DNA of 29,902 nucleotides from Nanobdellota archaeon (GCA_018831025.1 JAHJRB010000070.1:1-29902); one strand, 5' to 3'; counted from the stretch's first letter, positions 7,782 through 16,468 are shown. Made by a program: numbers and translations. The notes: a model not told the origin generated them from the sequence alone.

Positions 7782-8590
7782 AATATGCATTGTTAACTTT
7801 TGACATTGAAGAATTTGATATGCCTCTTGAGTTTAAACAAAAAATTTCAGAGGAAGAGATATTTGAAAGGAGTTTAACTGGAACTAAACGGATTTTAGAA
7901 TTAGTAAATAAACATAATATCAGGGCAACATTCTTTGTTACTCCAAAATTTGCTAATAAATATCCTGAATTGATTAAAGAAATTTCAAATAAACATGAGA
8001 TTGCTTTGCATGGTTATCATGAACATAGTTATAATTATAGATTTATTGAAAGAGACAGAGCATTAAAAGAATTAAAAAAAGGCAAAGAAAGATTGGAAAA
8101 AATAATCGGGAAGAAAATAAATGGATTTAGAGAACCAAGGATGCAAAAGCCTCCGTATAGTATTTTAAAGAAAATTGGATTTAAGTATGATAGCAGTTTA
8201 AATCCAACTTTTATGCCTGGAAGATATAATAATCTGTTTGCTAAAAGAAAACCGTTTTTTACTGAAGATATTATGATTATTCCTCTTAGTGTAACTCCTG
8301 TATTTAGATTTCCTTTATTTTGGTTCTTTTTCAGGAATTTTGGTCTTAACTATGGAAAATTTGTCACTAAATGCTCTTTAATAGATCAAGAATATGTTGC
8401 ACTTGTGTTTCATCCTTGGGAGTTTATAGATTTAAATGAGTTTAGAATACCTTACTATTTTAGAAGGAACTGTAATGTAAAAATATATCAAATTTTAGAT
8501 AAATACATAAAATGGTGTTTAGATAAAAAATTAAAATTTATTTCTATGGGGGACTATCATGAAAAAAATTTCAATAATAATTCCATATAA
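7766..8590 (+). CDS. CE4 (NodB-like) polysaccharide deacetylase
   Basis: A 274-residue protein of the carbohydrate esterase 4 fold, which removes acetyl groups from N-acetylated sugars using a metal and a catalytic Asp. Visible motifs are LLTFDIEEFD (D13 as probable base, with E in place of the usual second Asp), ATFFVTP, HGYHEHSYNYR (H82, H85 and H87 as metal-ligand candidates), FREPRM, and FHPWEF near residues 210-215. The TFDxE and HPWE versions resemble the deacetylases found with exosortase-linked exopolysaccharide loci. No signal peptide is seen, so it probably acts on cytoplasmic lipid-linked sugars. The start is GTG 7766 (GTG 7769 possible). It overlaps neighbours by 16 and 32 nt. Substrate unknown. 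Confidence 0.82.
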   Translation: MVVKIKYALLTFDIEEFDMPLEFKQKISEEEIFERSLTGTKRILELVNKHNIRATFFVTPKFANKYPELIKEISNKHEIALHGYHEHSYNYRFIERDRALKELKKGKERLEKIIGKKINGFREPRMQKPPYSILKKIGFKYDSSLNPTFMPGRYNNLFAKRKPFFTEDIMIIPLSVTPVFRFPLFWFFFRNFGLNYGKFVTKCSLIDQEYVALVFHPWEFIDLNEFRIPYYFRRNCNVKIYQILDKYIKWCLDKKLKFISMGDYHEKNFNNNSI

Positions 8591-9479
8591 GATTTTTGAT
8601 AGGTATGTTAAAGAATGTTTAGAAGGATGTAATAGATTAAATTATGATAATTTTGAAATAATTTTATTGCCAGATGAGAAAACAAGTGAAGATAAAAAAT
8701 ATACAACTATTGAAACTGGAAAAGTAAAACCAAGCAAAAAGAGAAATATTGGGGTAAAGAAAGCTAAAGGAGAGATAATTGCCTTCTTAGATTCTGATGC
8801 TTATCCTAGATATGATTGGTTAAGAAATGCAGTCAAATATTTTGAAGATGATAATGTTGGTATCGTTGGTGGACCTAATCTAACACCTAAAAACGTTAAT
8901 ATATGGGAAAAAATCAGCGGAGATTGCTTGGGTATGTTTGTTTGTAGCGGAAAAGCTGCTATTAGGTATAAAATTGGAAAGGAAAAAAAATATGTTGAAG
9001 AATTACCAAGCTGTAACCTATTAATAAGAAAAGAGTTGTTTATGGACTTTGATGAAACTTTATTGACTGCAGAAGATACTAAATTATGTTTTCAAGTCAA
9101 AGAAAGAGGAAGGAAAATTTTATACGCTCCGGATGTTGTTGTTTATCATCATAGGAGAGATGGTTTGTTAAAACACCTAAAACAAATGTGGATTTATGGG
9201 AGAGATGTTGCATTCTTACTGAAAAAAAAATTTAGTTTTGATAAAGTATATTACGGATTGTTAAGTTTATGGGTCTTAGGATTAATAATTGGTGGAATTC
9301 TAAGTTATTTTCATGAAATTTTTAGATTAATTTATTCTGGCGTTGTTTTGTTTTATTTGATCTTTATTTTTATTTTAAGTTTATTAAAAAATTTTAGGAG
9401 AAGTTTTCTTATTTTTTTAACTACTATATTTACTCATATAGTTTATGGGATTGGTTTTATTTATGGAATATTAAAATGA
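8559..9479 (+). CDS. Family 2 glycosyltransferase with C-terminal membrane helices
   Basis: A 306-residue processive-type GT2. SIIIPYKIFDRYV replaces the more usual PxYN form. FLDSDAYP near residue 78 is the DxD motif, TAEDTKLCFQ near residue 170 holds the likely catalytic Asp, and QMWIYGRD near residue 210 stands where many relatives carry QxxRW. Two or three transmembrane segments fill residues ~230-305. It probably adds sugars to a membrane-bound acceptor at the cytoplasmic face. A G-rich stretch (8548-8552) lies a few bases before the ATG and may help initiation. It overlaps the deacetylase by 32 nt and the next GT4 by 4 nt (ATGA). Confidence 0.82.
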   Translation: MKKISIIIPYKIFDRYVKECLEGCNRLNYDNFEIILLPDEKTSEDKKYTTIETGKVKPSKKRNIGVKKAKGEIIAFLDSDAYPRYDWLRNAVKYFEDDNVGIVGGPNLTPKNVNIWEKISGDCLGMFVCSGKAAIRYKIGKEKKYVEELPSCNLLIRKELFMDFDETLLTAEDTKLCFQVKERGRKILYAPDVVVYHHRRDGLLKHLKQMWIYGRDVAFLLKKKFSFDKVYYGLLSLWVLGLIIGGILSYFHEIFRLIYSGVVLFYLIFIFILSLLKNFRRSFLIFLTTIFTHIVYGIGFIYGILK

Positions 9480-10588
9480 AGATTTGTGTTATACATAGAT
9501 ATCCGGCGCATGATGTTTTAGGAACAAATGCAAGCTTTGTTAAGTTATTAGAAGATTTAAGTAAAGAGCATAATGTTGATTTTATTAGCTTTAAAGATGA
9601 TAAAAAAATTAAAAATGTTAATTATAATTCTATTAATTTAAGCTTTAGAAGAGACAATCATTTTGACAAGATATTTAAGAGCTTATTGTTTGTTTTTGTT
9701 GCTCCTTTTAAGGTTTTGAGGAAGAAATATGATGTTATTTACTGCGATGATAATTTACCCATATATTGGTATTTTGTTAAGAAATTTGGTAGAACTAAAA
9801 CTTTGTTAAGAATTGGGGATTTATGGGGGTTGTTTTTACAGGAAAAAAGATTTCCTATTTATTTTAGATTGCCTGCTAAGATTTTATATTTTTTTGAAAA
9901 AAAAATTATGTGGAAATCATTAGATGGGGTTCTTGTCTTAAGTAATGCCTTAAGGAGACATATGTTAAATATCGGAGTAAGTAAAGTTAAAACTATAACT
10001 GAATGCATTGACTTAAGGGATTTTGAAAATATAAGAAGTAGTGGTGATAAGATTATTAATCATGGATTTTTTCACGAATATAAAAAAACAGACACTATGA
10101 TTAAAGCAATACCTAATGTACTGAAAAGATACCCTAAACAAAAATTTATTTTTGCCGGAGACGGTCCTGAATTAAGTAATTTAAAAAAATTAGCTAAAAA
10201 ATTAAATATTGAAGGTAATGTTGAATTTACTGGTTGGTTAAGATTTGATAGATTATTAGAAAAGATAAAAGAAAGTAAAATTGGAGTTACTTGCAGAAGT
10301 AAAGGAAGAGCTAATGATTTTGTGGTTACAACAGGACTTTTACAGGACATGGTAAGTGGTTTAAGTGTGTTGGCTCCAAATACAGAAGCAACTAAAGACT
10401 TTATAAACGGAAAAAATGGTTTGATATATAATGTAGAAGATTCAGAAGATCTAGCAAATAAAATTATTTATTTATTAGATAATGAACAAGAATTAAAGAA
10501 AATGAGTGAAAAGGCGAAAGAAGATGTTAAAAAATATGATAAAGAAATCGTTGCTAGGGGACTGAAAGAGGCAATTGAAAATGTTTAA
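9476..10588 (+). CDS. GT4-like glycosyltransferase with a degenerate donor motif
   Basis: A 370-residue GT-B fold protein. The N-terminal domain begins KICVIHRYPAHD. The C-terminal Rossmann domain has FIFAGDGPELSNL and VEFTGWLRFDRL, typical of GT4. The region that normally carries the EX7E nucleotide-binding motif reads NDFVVTTGLLQDMVSGL: the first Glu is absent and the second is Asp. It may use a different donor, have low activity, or belong to a GT4 branch with a relaxed motif. It overlaps the preceding GT2 by 4 nt (ATGA) and the following SPASM gene by 8 nt. Confidence 0.78.
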   Translation: MKICVIHRYPAHDVLGTNASFVKLLEDLSKEHNVDFISFKDDKKIKNVNYNSINLSFRRDNHFDKIFKSLLFVFVAPFKVLRKKYDVIYCDDNLPIYWYFVKKFGRTKTLLRIGDLWGLFLQEKRFPIYFRLPAKILYFFEKKIMWKSLDGVLVLSNALRRHMLNIGVSKVKTITECIDLRDFENIRSSGDKIINHGFFHEYKKTDTMIKAIPNVLKRYPKQKFIFAGDGPELSNLKKLAKKLNIEGNVEFTGWLRFDRLLEKIKESKIGVTCRSKGRANDFVVTTGLLQDMVSGLSVLAPNTEATKDFINGKNGLIYNVEDSEDLANKIIYLLDNEQELKKMSEKAKEDVKKYDKEIVARGLKEAIENV

Positions 10589-11612
10589 GAGTTTAATGAA
10601 AAGAAATTTTCCAAGCTATGTAATATTCTTTGTTACGGCTAGATGTAATGCTAAGTGCAGTTTCTGTTTTAACTGGAAAAATATTGAAAGATGGAAAGAA
10701 AAAAAAGAATTAAGCTTAATTGAGATTGAAAAAATTGCTAAAAATTTTGGAAATTTGCCTTACTTAACCTTAAGCGGGGGGGAGCCTTTTTTGAGAAAAG
10801 ATATTGTAGAAATATGCAGGATTTTTAAAGAAAAGGCAAATACTAAATTTATTACAATTCCTACTAATGGTATTGATTCTAATAAAATAAAAAAAGATGT
10901 TGAAGAAATTTTGAAATTAAATGTGCATTTGAATATAAGGATAAGTTTAGATGATTTAAATGGAAGACATGATAAGATGAGAAATGTTAAGGGTTGTTTT
11001 GAAAAGGCTTTGAAGACTTATAAATTATTAAAGGAACTAAAGAAAGGATATAAGAATTTTAATTTAGATGTTATGACTGTTTTTTCTAAAATGAATGAAG
11101 ATAGAATTAAAGAGATTTTTGAGTATTTTAAAAAGATGGATTTGGATCACCATTATTTAGGATTAATCAGAGTAGATAGTAAACAAAAGGAATTGGCTAA
11201 TGTTAGTATTGAAAAATATGAAGAGATGTTAAAATGGATTAAGAAAAACTACAGCAGTAAAGAAAATAGACCATTTAAGAGTATTTTCCTGGCATTGGAT
11301 GAGTTAAATGAGGATTTGACCATTAAAACATTTAAGGAAGGCTATAACTTAAGGTGCTATGCTGGAAAAAAATTAATTGTAATAAATGAAGAGGGAGAAA
11401 TTTATCCTTGCGAGTTATTAAGTAAAAGTTTTGGAAATTTAAGGGATTATGATTATGATATAAAACAATTGTTAAAGAATGGAAAAGCTAAAGGAATAAT
11501 AAGATTTATTAAAAAAAGTAAATGTCATTGCACTTGGGGGTGCAGCAATTTTATTAACATAATGTATAATGTTAAAATGTATCCTAAATTATTATGGAAA
11601 TCAATAAGATGA
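10581..11612 (+). CDS. Radical SAM protein with SPASM/twitch-type C-terminus (second copy)
   Basis: A 343-residue paralogue of the protein at 2976-4052. The 4Fe-4S cysteines are C22, C26 and C29 (CNAKCSFC), followed by LTLSGGEPFL and the same five C-terminal cysteines (CYAG, YPCELL, KCHCTWGC). GNLRDYDYD and a NVKMYPKL tail are also shared. The auxiliary cluster suggests an oxidation or cross-linking type of modification, but the substrate is unknown. ATG 10581 was chosen over TTG 10575 because it is the stronger codon and still overlaps the previous stop. It overlaps the B12 radical SAM gene by 4 nt (ATGA), implying coupled translation of two radical enzymes. A G7 tract encodes Gly-Gly of the SAM-binding motif, as in the first copy. 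Confidence 0.84.
   Translation: MFKSLMKRNFPSYVIFFVTARCNAKCSFCFNWKNIERWKEKKELSLIEIEKIAKNFGNLPYLTLSGGEPFLRKDIVEICRIFKEKANTKFITIPTNGIDSNKIKKDVEEILKLNVHLNIRISLDDLNGRHDKMRNVKGCFEKALKTYKLLKELKKGYKNFNLDVMTVFSKMNEDRIKEIFEYFKKMDLDHHYLGLIRVDSKQKELANVSIEKYEEMLKWIKKNYSSKENRPFKSIFLALDELNEDLTIKTFKEGYNLRCYAGKKLIVINEEGEIYPCELLSKSFGNLRDYDYDIKQLLKNGKAKGIIRFIKKSKCHCTWGCSNFINIMYNVKMYPKLLWKSIR
10776..10782 (+). repeat. G7 homopolymer tract inside the SAM-binding motif (second copy)
   Basis: Seven G bases within AGC-GGG-GGG-GAG (Ser-Gly-Gly-Glu), at the same codons as the tract at 3195-3201 in the paralogue. Confidence 0.6.
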
Positions 11613-13042
11613 GGGTAGTTTTTGCTTATTTACCTACGGAAAGAGAAGAATTTCTTTGTTTAAGCCAAAATAGATTCTCTAAGTTTAGAGGGGATTGTGA
11701 ATTAATCTACCCTGTAATTCCTGCAAGTGGTTTAACTTTATTAAAGAGTAATAAATTTGAAGTTTTTTACATTGATAGTATTTTAGAGCAATTAAATACC
11801 GAAAAATTTATTGAAAAATTAAAAGAAATAAATCCAGATTTGTTAGTTTATGAAACCAAGACCCCTGTTGTAAAAAGTAATTGGGGGATTGTTAAAAAAA
11901 TTAAGAGAATATTGCCTGAGATAAAAATTGCTGCTTGTGGAGATCACGTTTCAGTCCTCCCGCTTGAAACAATGGAAAATTCTAATGTTGATTTTGTTAT
12001 AACTGGAGGGGATTTTGATATGGGGATGTTAAGGTTGGCAGAACATTTACAAGATGGAAAAGAAATGCCTAAGGGATTTTATTATAGAGAAAATAAAGAA
12101 ATTAAAAATACAGGAGAGTATGAATTAGTTAAAGATTTAGATTATTTACCTTTTATTGATAGAGAAGTTATTCCCTGGGAAAAATATCATGAAGGATGGA
12201 CATTAAAAAAAAGATTCATGTATATGATGGGTAGCAGAGGATGTGCTTATAGATGCAGTTTTTGTTCTTGGCCAGCCATGCTCTTCAAATACAAATTAAG
12301 AATGAGAAGTGTTAGTAAAGTTTTAGATGAAATGGAAATTTTAGTAAATAAATATAAAGTTGAAGAGATATTTTTTGATGATGATACTTTTACTTGTAAT
12401 AAGAAATGGGTTATGGATTTTTGTAAAGGGGTTGTGGATAGGGAAATAAAAGTTCTTTGGAGTTGTAATGGAAGAGTTGACAATACTGATGAAGAAATGT
12501 TAATAGCTATGAAGAAAGCTAATTGTAGATTGATTAAATATGGAATTGAAAGTGCTAATCAAAAAACTTTAGATAGAATAAATAAAGGTTATACTATTGA
12601 GCAAATTAAAGAAGCTTTTATGTTAAGTAAAAAAATTGGAATTTTAAGACACGGAACAGTTATGGTTGGTTATCCTTGGGAAAGTAAGGAAGATATGGAG
12701 AAAACAATTAAATTTGTTAAAAGTTTGGATGTTGATACTGTTCAGTTTTCTATCCCTATAGTTTATCCAGGAACAAAATTATTTAAAGAAGCTGAAGAGA
12801 AGAATTGGTTAAGATTTGGGAAGAATTGGGAGAAATATGACATGTCTGAGCCTAGTTTAAGGCATTCTGAGCTAAGTTCTGAAGAAATAGTTAAATTATG
12901 TCAAGATGGGTGGAAAAAGGTCTATTTTCAGCCAAAATTTATGTTTAGAAAATTATTGGCTCTTAAAAATATAGATCAGCTTAAATGGACTTTTAGAGGA
13001 GTTAAAACGGTTTTTAACGATATTTGGGCTATAGGTAAGTAA
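11609..13042 (+). CDS. B12-binding radical SAM protein with atypical N-terminal domain
   Basis: A 477-residue protein. The N-terminal cobalamin-type domain begins MRVVFAYLPTE and contains CGDHVSVLP, but the usual GEGE turn reads TGGDFDMG. The radical SAM motif CAYRCSFC is near residues 211-218, and GIESANQKTL, GYPWESKEDM and YPGTKLF follow. The reaction may be methylation or another radical change at an unactivated carbon; the substrate is not predictable. ATG 11609 gives the 4-nt ATGA overlap repeated at other junctions; ATG 11594 would add five residues. It is the last gene of the seven-gene operon, directly after the SPASM enzyme, and overlaps the convergent GT-C gene by 14 nt. Confidence 0.86.
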   Translation: MRVVFAYLPTEREEFLCLSQNRFSKFRGDCELIYPVIPASGLTLLKSNKFEVFYIDSILEQLNTEKFIEKLKEINPDLLVYETKTPVVKSNWGIVKKIKRILPEIKIAACGDHVSVLPLETMENSNVDFVITGGDFDMGMLRLAEHLQDGKEMPKGFYYRENKEIKNTGEYELVKDLDYLPFIDREVIPWEKYHEGWTLKKRFMYMMGSRGCAYRCSFCSWPAMLFKYKLRMRSVSKVLDEMEILVNKYKVEEIFFDDDTFTCNKKWVMDFCKGVVDREIKVLWSCNGRVDNTDEEMLIAMKKANCRLIKYGIESANQKTLDRINKGYTIEQIKEAFMLSKKIGILRHGTVMVGYPWESKEDMEKTIKFVKSLDVDTVQFSIPIVYPGTKLFKEAEEKNWLRFGKNWEKYDMSEPSLRHSELSSEEIVKLCQDGWKKVYFQPKFMFRKLLALKNIDQLKWTFRGVKTVFNDIWAIGK

Positions 13043-14642
13043 TTTCGTAAATGAATAAACCTTCTATGCTATAAACTAAATTAAATTTTAAATCATTTTT
13101 TATTATTTCTGGAGGGGGGAAGTAATCTACTGGTTGACCTTTGAATGTTGCTTGTGCTTGGTTATTTTGGACTAATAATTCTGCTTCAAAATAAGGAAGT
13201 TTCCAATCAAGCCCATTTTGAAGGAACGTTTCTTGGCTCATCCATTGTGGCTCTATTTCTAATAGAGAAAGGATCATATAACGGGTTTTGTTATACATTC
13301 CTCCCAATACTTCTTCAAATTTTTCAGGACTTCCTCCTCCCATTGACCACGTATATCGTTCGGAATAATAATTTACTTGAGGTAAGCCATTGCTATAAAT
13401 AAGATCTCCTGTATTAGAATTTTCTTTTATCCATAATCCTGCATCTCGAAATTGGAAGTAAGAATCTTTTTTCTGATTGATTAAATCGTTATTTAATTTT
13501 AATTGATAAACAGATCCTGCGATTAATAATATTGTAATAACCGCAATTGCTATTAAATTATCATATTTTGAAATAAGATTGTATATTGTTTTGCAGCCTT
13601 TTGCGATTATATAAAATATAGCAGGTGCCATTATTATTACCCAACGTGGTTCTGCTTGTCTTTCTATAAAAATAAAAAAAATCATTGGTACTAAAATGGA
13701 CAAAGTTATAAAGAAATCTGATTTTAAAGATTTATCCTTATTTTTAAAAATTAAATCAAATCCTAAGAATACTCTTATAAGGTAAGTTAATCCTATTAGA
13801 AATAATATGAAAAAAATAGTTCCGGTATATTGTTGGAAATAATCCATTAAATGCCATGCTATTGGGGATGAGAATTTTATTGCTGCTTTTCTAGCCCCAA
13901 AATAAAGGTCCCAAAAAGCTAAAAGATTTCCAAAATGAAAATAATTCCAAATTAAATATGGAGAAACCGTTATTGTTGATACAATCGCGGTTAGGTAAAG
14001 CTTCTTTTTTTTAAATATTTTAATATTTTCTGTGATTAGTAGATAAGAGATGATTATTACTATCGGTAAAACTCCCCCAACTCTGATTAAAAATCCAAGA
14101 CCCAAGAATAAACCTGTCAATATTAAATTTAATGTTTCTTTTTGTTTTTTAACATAACCTTTCCAGAAGAAATAAAATGCTGCCAATCCAAATACAAATG
14201 CAATGGGATCTGTATGGACTCTTGCTGTGTTAAAGAGTAATACCCAAAATATACCCATAATGTAAGCTGCTATCAACCCTGTATATTTATCATAAAGTTC
14301 TTTTCCAAGTAGATATGTTAAATAAACACTAAAGAAAGATGGAAGCAAGACTACAAAAAATCTGATAATTGCTTCACTATGAAAACCTAAAAAATAAAAT
14401 ATAGAGATTAGTAAAGGGAAAAGTGGTTGGCGTTGGCTTGCAATTTCATATGGAACCCCTAATGCCCAATGTTTTGCGGTTACTAAATATTCTGATTCAT
14501 CCCACCAAACTGCGGTATTAACATTAAAATATTTTAACCTTAAGTAAAAAGAAAAAATAAGTATTGCTATTAATATCAGATTGAAGTTATTAGTAAAAAA
14601 ATTTAATATTTTTTCTTTGGATTGATTTATTGTACCTTCCAT
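13029..14642 (-). CDS. GT-C type glycosyltransferase (PMT_2/ArnT-like)
   Basis: A 537-residue membrane protein with about ten to twelve hydrophobic segments in residues ~15-385 and a ~150-residue soluble C-terminal part, the layout of GT39/GT83 relatives. After the first helix comes NTAVWWDESEYLVTA, whose Asp-Glu pair fits the catalytic acidic motif, then QRQPLFPLL at the HPPL position, and ARVHTDPIAF. It would transfer a sugar from a polyprenyl-phosphate donor on the outer membrane face. It differs from AglB/STT3, since no WWDYG motif is seen. It has its own TATA box within the 30-nt gap after the preceding GT-C gene. Its 3' end overlaps the convergent radical SAM gene by 14 nt. Confidence 0.82.
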   Translation of the reverse strand: MEGTINQSKEKILNFFTNNFNLILIAILIFSFYLRLKYFNVNTAVWWDESEYLVTAKHWALGVPYEIASQRQPLFPLLISIFYFLGFHSEAIIRFFVVLLPSFFSVYLTYLLGKELYDKYTGLIAAYIMGIFWVLLFNTARVHTDPIAFVFGLAAFYFFWKGYVKKQKETLNLILTGLFLGLGFLIRVGGVLPIVIIISYLLITENIKIFKKKKLYLTAIVSTITVSPYLIWNYFHFGNLLAFWDLYFGARKAAIKFSSPIAWHLMDYFQQYTGTIFFILFLIGLTYLIRVFLGFDLIFKNKDKSLKSDFFITLSILVPMIFFIFIERQAEPRWVIIMAPAIFYIIAKGCKTIYNLISKYDNLIAIAVITILLIAGSVYQLKLNNDLINQKKDSYFQFRDAGLWIKENSNTGDLIYSNGLPQVNYYSERYTWSMGGGSPEKFEEVLGGMYNKTRYMILSLLEIEPQWMSQETFLQNGLDWKLPYFEAELLVQNNQAQATFKGQPVDYFPPPEIIKNDLKFNLVYSIEGLFIYEITYL

Positions 14643-14663
14643 AATTTCAATAAAATAAGTAAG

Positions 14664-14671
14664 TTTATAAA
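14664..14671 (-). promoter_or_regulatory. TATA box for the leaderless gene at 14642
   Basis: TTTATAAA centred 25.5 nt upstream of the ATG, in the gap between the two GT-C genes. It suggests the second gene has its own promoter despite the close spacing. Confidence 0.5.
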
Positions 14672-14672
14672 T

Positions 14673-16379
14673 TTACTTGGGGTGCAAGTTTTGTAAATCA
14701 TAAATCCACATAGCGTCTTCTTTGTTTATTTTAACTATGTGATTTGGCTCATATGTTTCTTTAAATTGAGTTGCTTCTTCCCCAAATCTCTCCCTGGGGA
14801 TGGGGGCAAATAAAAGGTACCTTACTGTCTGATTTTCTGGTTTGAAATATTTTATTTTTTCAGATAAAGTTGGTTCTCTTCCTATTTGTTGCTGGAATGC
14901 TTGATGAAAATTCCAATCTAAAATTCCTTGAGAATGTCTAAGGTAGAAAAATATAGTTCCTTCAGTACCAATAAAGGTCTCATCATCTTTTAAAACCGAT
15001 TTTAGATAATCTGCTGTTTGTTTAGTACTATAACCGATATTTAGGAAATTACAGCTTTCTGGTTTTAATGAACAAATTATTGGATTTGCATTTTCAAAAT
15101 ATGGGGAAACTGAGTAGGCGTTATAAAATGAAAATGAAATATAAATCAAAATAAATAAGGCAAAAACTAACTTTCTATTTTTTATCTTCCATAAGGGAGA
15201 TATTTTTGAAAAAGATAATGACATTAAAAAGATAAAACCGAATAAGTAAGGTAAAGATCTATAAGGCACAACAAAAACAGGGAAAATTATAGATAATATA
15301 AACCCTATAGGTGCCAAGAATAGGATGAAATTATCTAAAGGACCTTTGTTTTCTTTTTTTATTAGTTTGTAATATAAATAAAATGCAAATAAGAAAAATA
15401 AGGTATCTAAGAGATTTAGTTTTAATAATAAATTTTTAAAAAATTCAATTAAATTATTGAACTTTAAACTATTGGATGCTAGATTCTGATTAAATTTTTG
15501 ATATATGGTATAAGTATCCAAAAAGTTTTTTGGGTTTAATTTAAAGAACATTAAAATTGAAAAAATATAAATTATTCCTGATACCAATAATAGTTTTATA
15601 AAGGTTATACAATTTTTTTTATCAACTTCCTTGTCTCTTAAAAACGTTAAACTTAATTTTTTAGATATTATAGATAATATTTGTAAAGTTTCATTTGAAT
15701 ATTTTTTTATTATTAAACTAAAGTAGATTATTGCCATGAAGGCTATGCTGAATTTTGAGGCGAAGGCTAATCCAATTGTAAAAAAAGAGATTAAGAAATG
15801 AATTGCTTCTATCACTGAATGTTTTAATTGTTGATATCCTTTCAAGAAGAAAATAAAAGAAATTAGGGTAAAGGTCCATAAGATAATATCTGTTTTTATC
15901 CACCCACTATATTTTAATATCTCTGGGGAGAATGCAAAAAAAGAAATTAAAAACAATGCAGAATATTTATTAAAAAATGTTAAAGCAAAGTAAATTATTA
16001 ATATAAAAAAGAGGATTCCAAATAAGTACATTGGTAAATGACATTCTGTATTTGAATTTGATAATGCTTCTCCAATAAGATAATACCTATCTGGATAAAA
16101 AAATGGTTGAATATTTGACACTCCAGAAAAATCCTCTCCAGAAAGCATACATCCTGCCCCAATAATCATGTCCCCTAATGGGGGATTTCCATAGTTTAAT
16201 CCTGGAAAATAAGAATGAGGATAGAACCACATCAAACCTGCTGGGATGGTTGCTTCATCATCTCCCCAGTAGCCTACTTCTGAAAAACCATTAAGTCTAA
16301 GAAAAACTCCTAGAATTATTATTAATAGTAAAATACCTATGAAAATATTGTCTTTTTTAATTTTATATAAAAATTCCAT
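14673..16379 (-). CDS. GT-C type glycosyltransferase (PMT_2-like)
   Basis: A 568-residue polytopic protein. After the first helix is GYWGDDEATIPAG (acidic catalytic motif, about residues 36-48), then YGNPPLGDMIIGAG, a form of the HPPL motif, then some ten further hydrophobic segments and a soluble tail of ~150 residues. Expected role: extracytoplasmic transfer of a sugar from a polyprenyl-phosphate donor. The loop after the acidic motif is long and holds a GAGCMLSGEDF segment. It differs enough from the adjacent GT-C to suggest a different acceptor. It has its own TATA box 25.5 nt upstream and lies 30 nt before the next gene. Confidence 0.8.
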   Translation of the reverse strand: MEFLYKIKKDNIFIGILLLIIILGVFLRLNGFSEVGYWGDDEATIPAGLMWFYPHSYFPGLNYGNPPLGDMIIGAGCMLSGEDFSGVSNIQPFFYPDRYYLIGEALSNSNTECHLPMYLFGILFFILIIYFALTFFNKYSALFLISFFAFSPEILKYSGWIKTDIILWTFTLISFIFFLKGYQQLKHSVIEAIHFLISFFTIGLAFASKFSIAFMAIIYFSLIIKKYSNETLQILSIISKKLSLTFLRDKEVDKKNCITFIKLLLVSGIIYIFSILMFFKLNPKNFLDTYTIYQKFNQNLASNSLKFNNLIEFFKNLLLKLNLLDTLFFLFAFYLYYKLIKKENKGPLDNFILFLAPIGFILSIIFPVFVVPYRSLPYLFGFIFLMSLSFSKISPLWKIKNRKLVFALFILIYISFSFYNAYSVSPYFENANPIICSLKPESCNFLNIGYSTKQTADYLKSVLKDDETFIGTEGTIFFYLRHSQGILDWNFHQAFQQQIGREPTLSEKIKYFKPENQTVRYLLFAPIPRERFGEEATQFKETYEPNHIVKINKEDAMWIYDLQNLHPK

Positions 16380-16401
16380 ATATCCTTAAAATACCTAAAT
16401 C

Positions 16402-16407
16402 TTTAAA
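16402..16407 (-). promoter_or_regulatory. TATA box for the leaderless gene at 16379
   Basis: TTTAAA centred 25.5 nt upstream of the ATG, with A-rich sequence on its upstream side. A second TTTAAA (16432-16437) is too distant to set this start. Confidence 0.55.
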
Positions 16408-16468
16408 ATATTGTGCTTTTTAACTGAAAAATTTAAAGTTAATTTAGTTGTGATGGAATATCTAAAAC

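Noticed and set aside
13029..14642. Reading the WWDESEY protein as an AglB/STT3 oligosaccharyltransferase
   Set aside because: The motif follows the first helix and lacks the WWDYG signature of the STT3 C-terminal domain; layout and QPLFPLL fit PMT_2/ArnT-like GT-C proteins.
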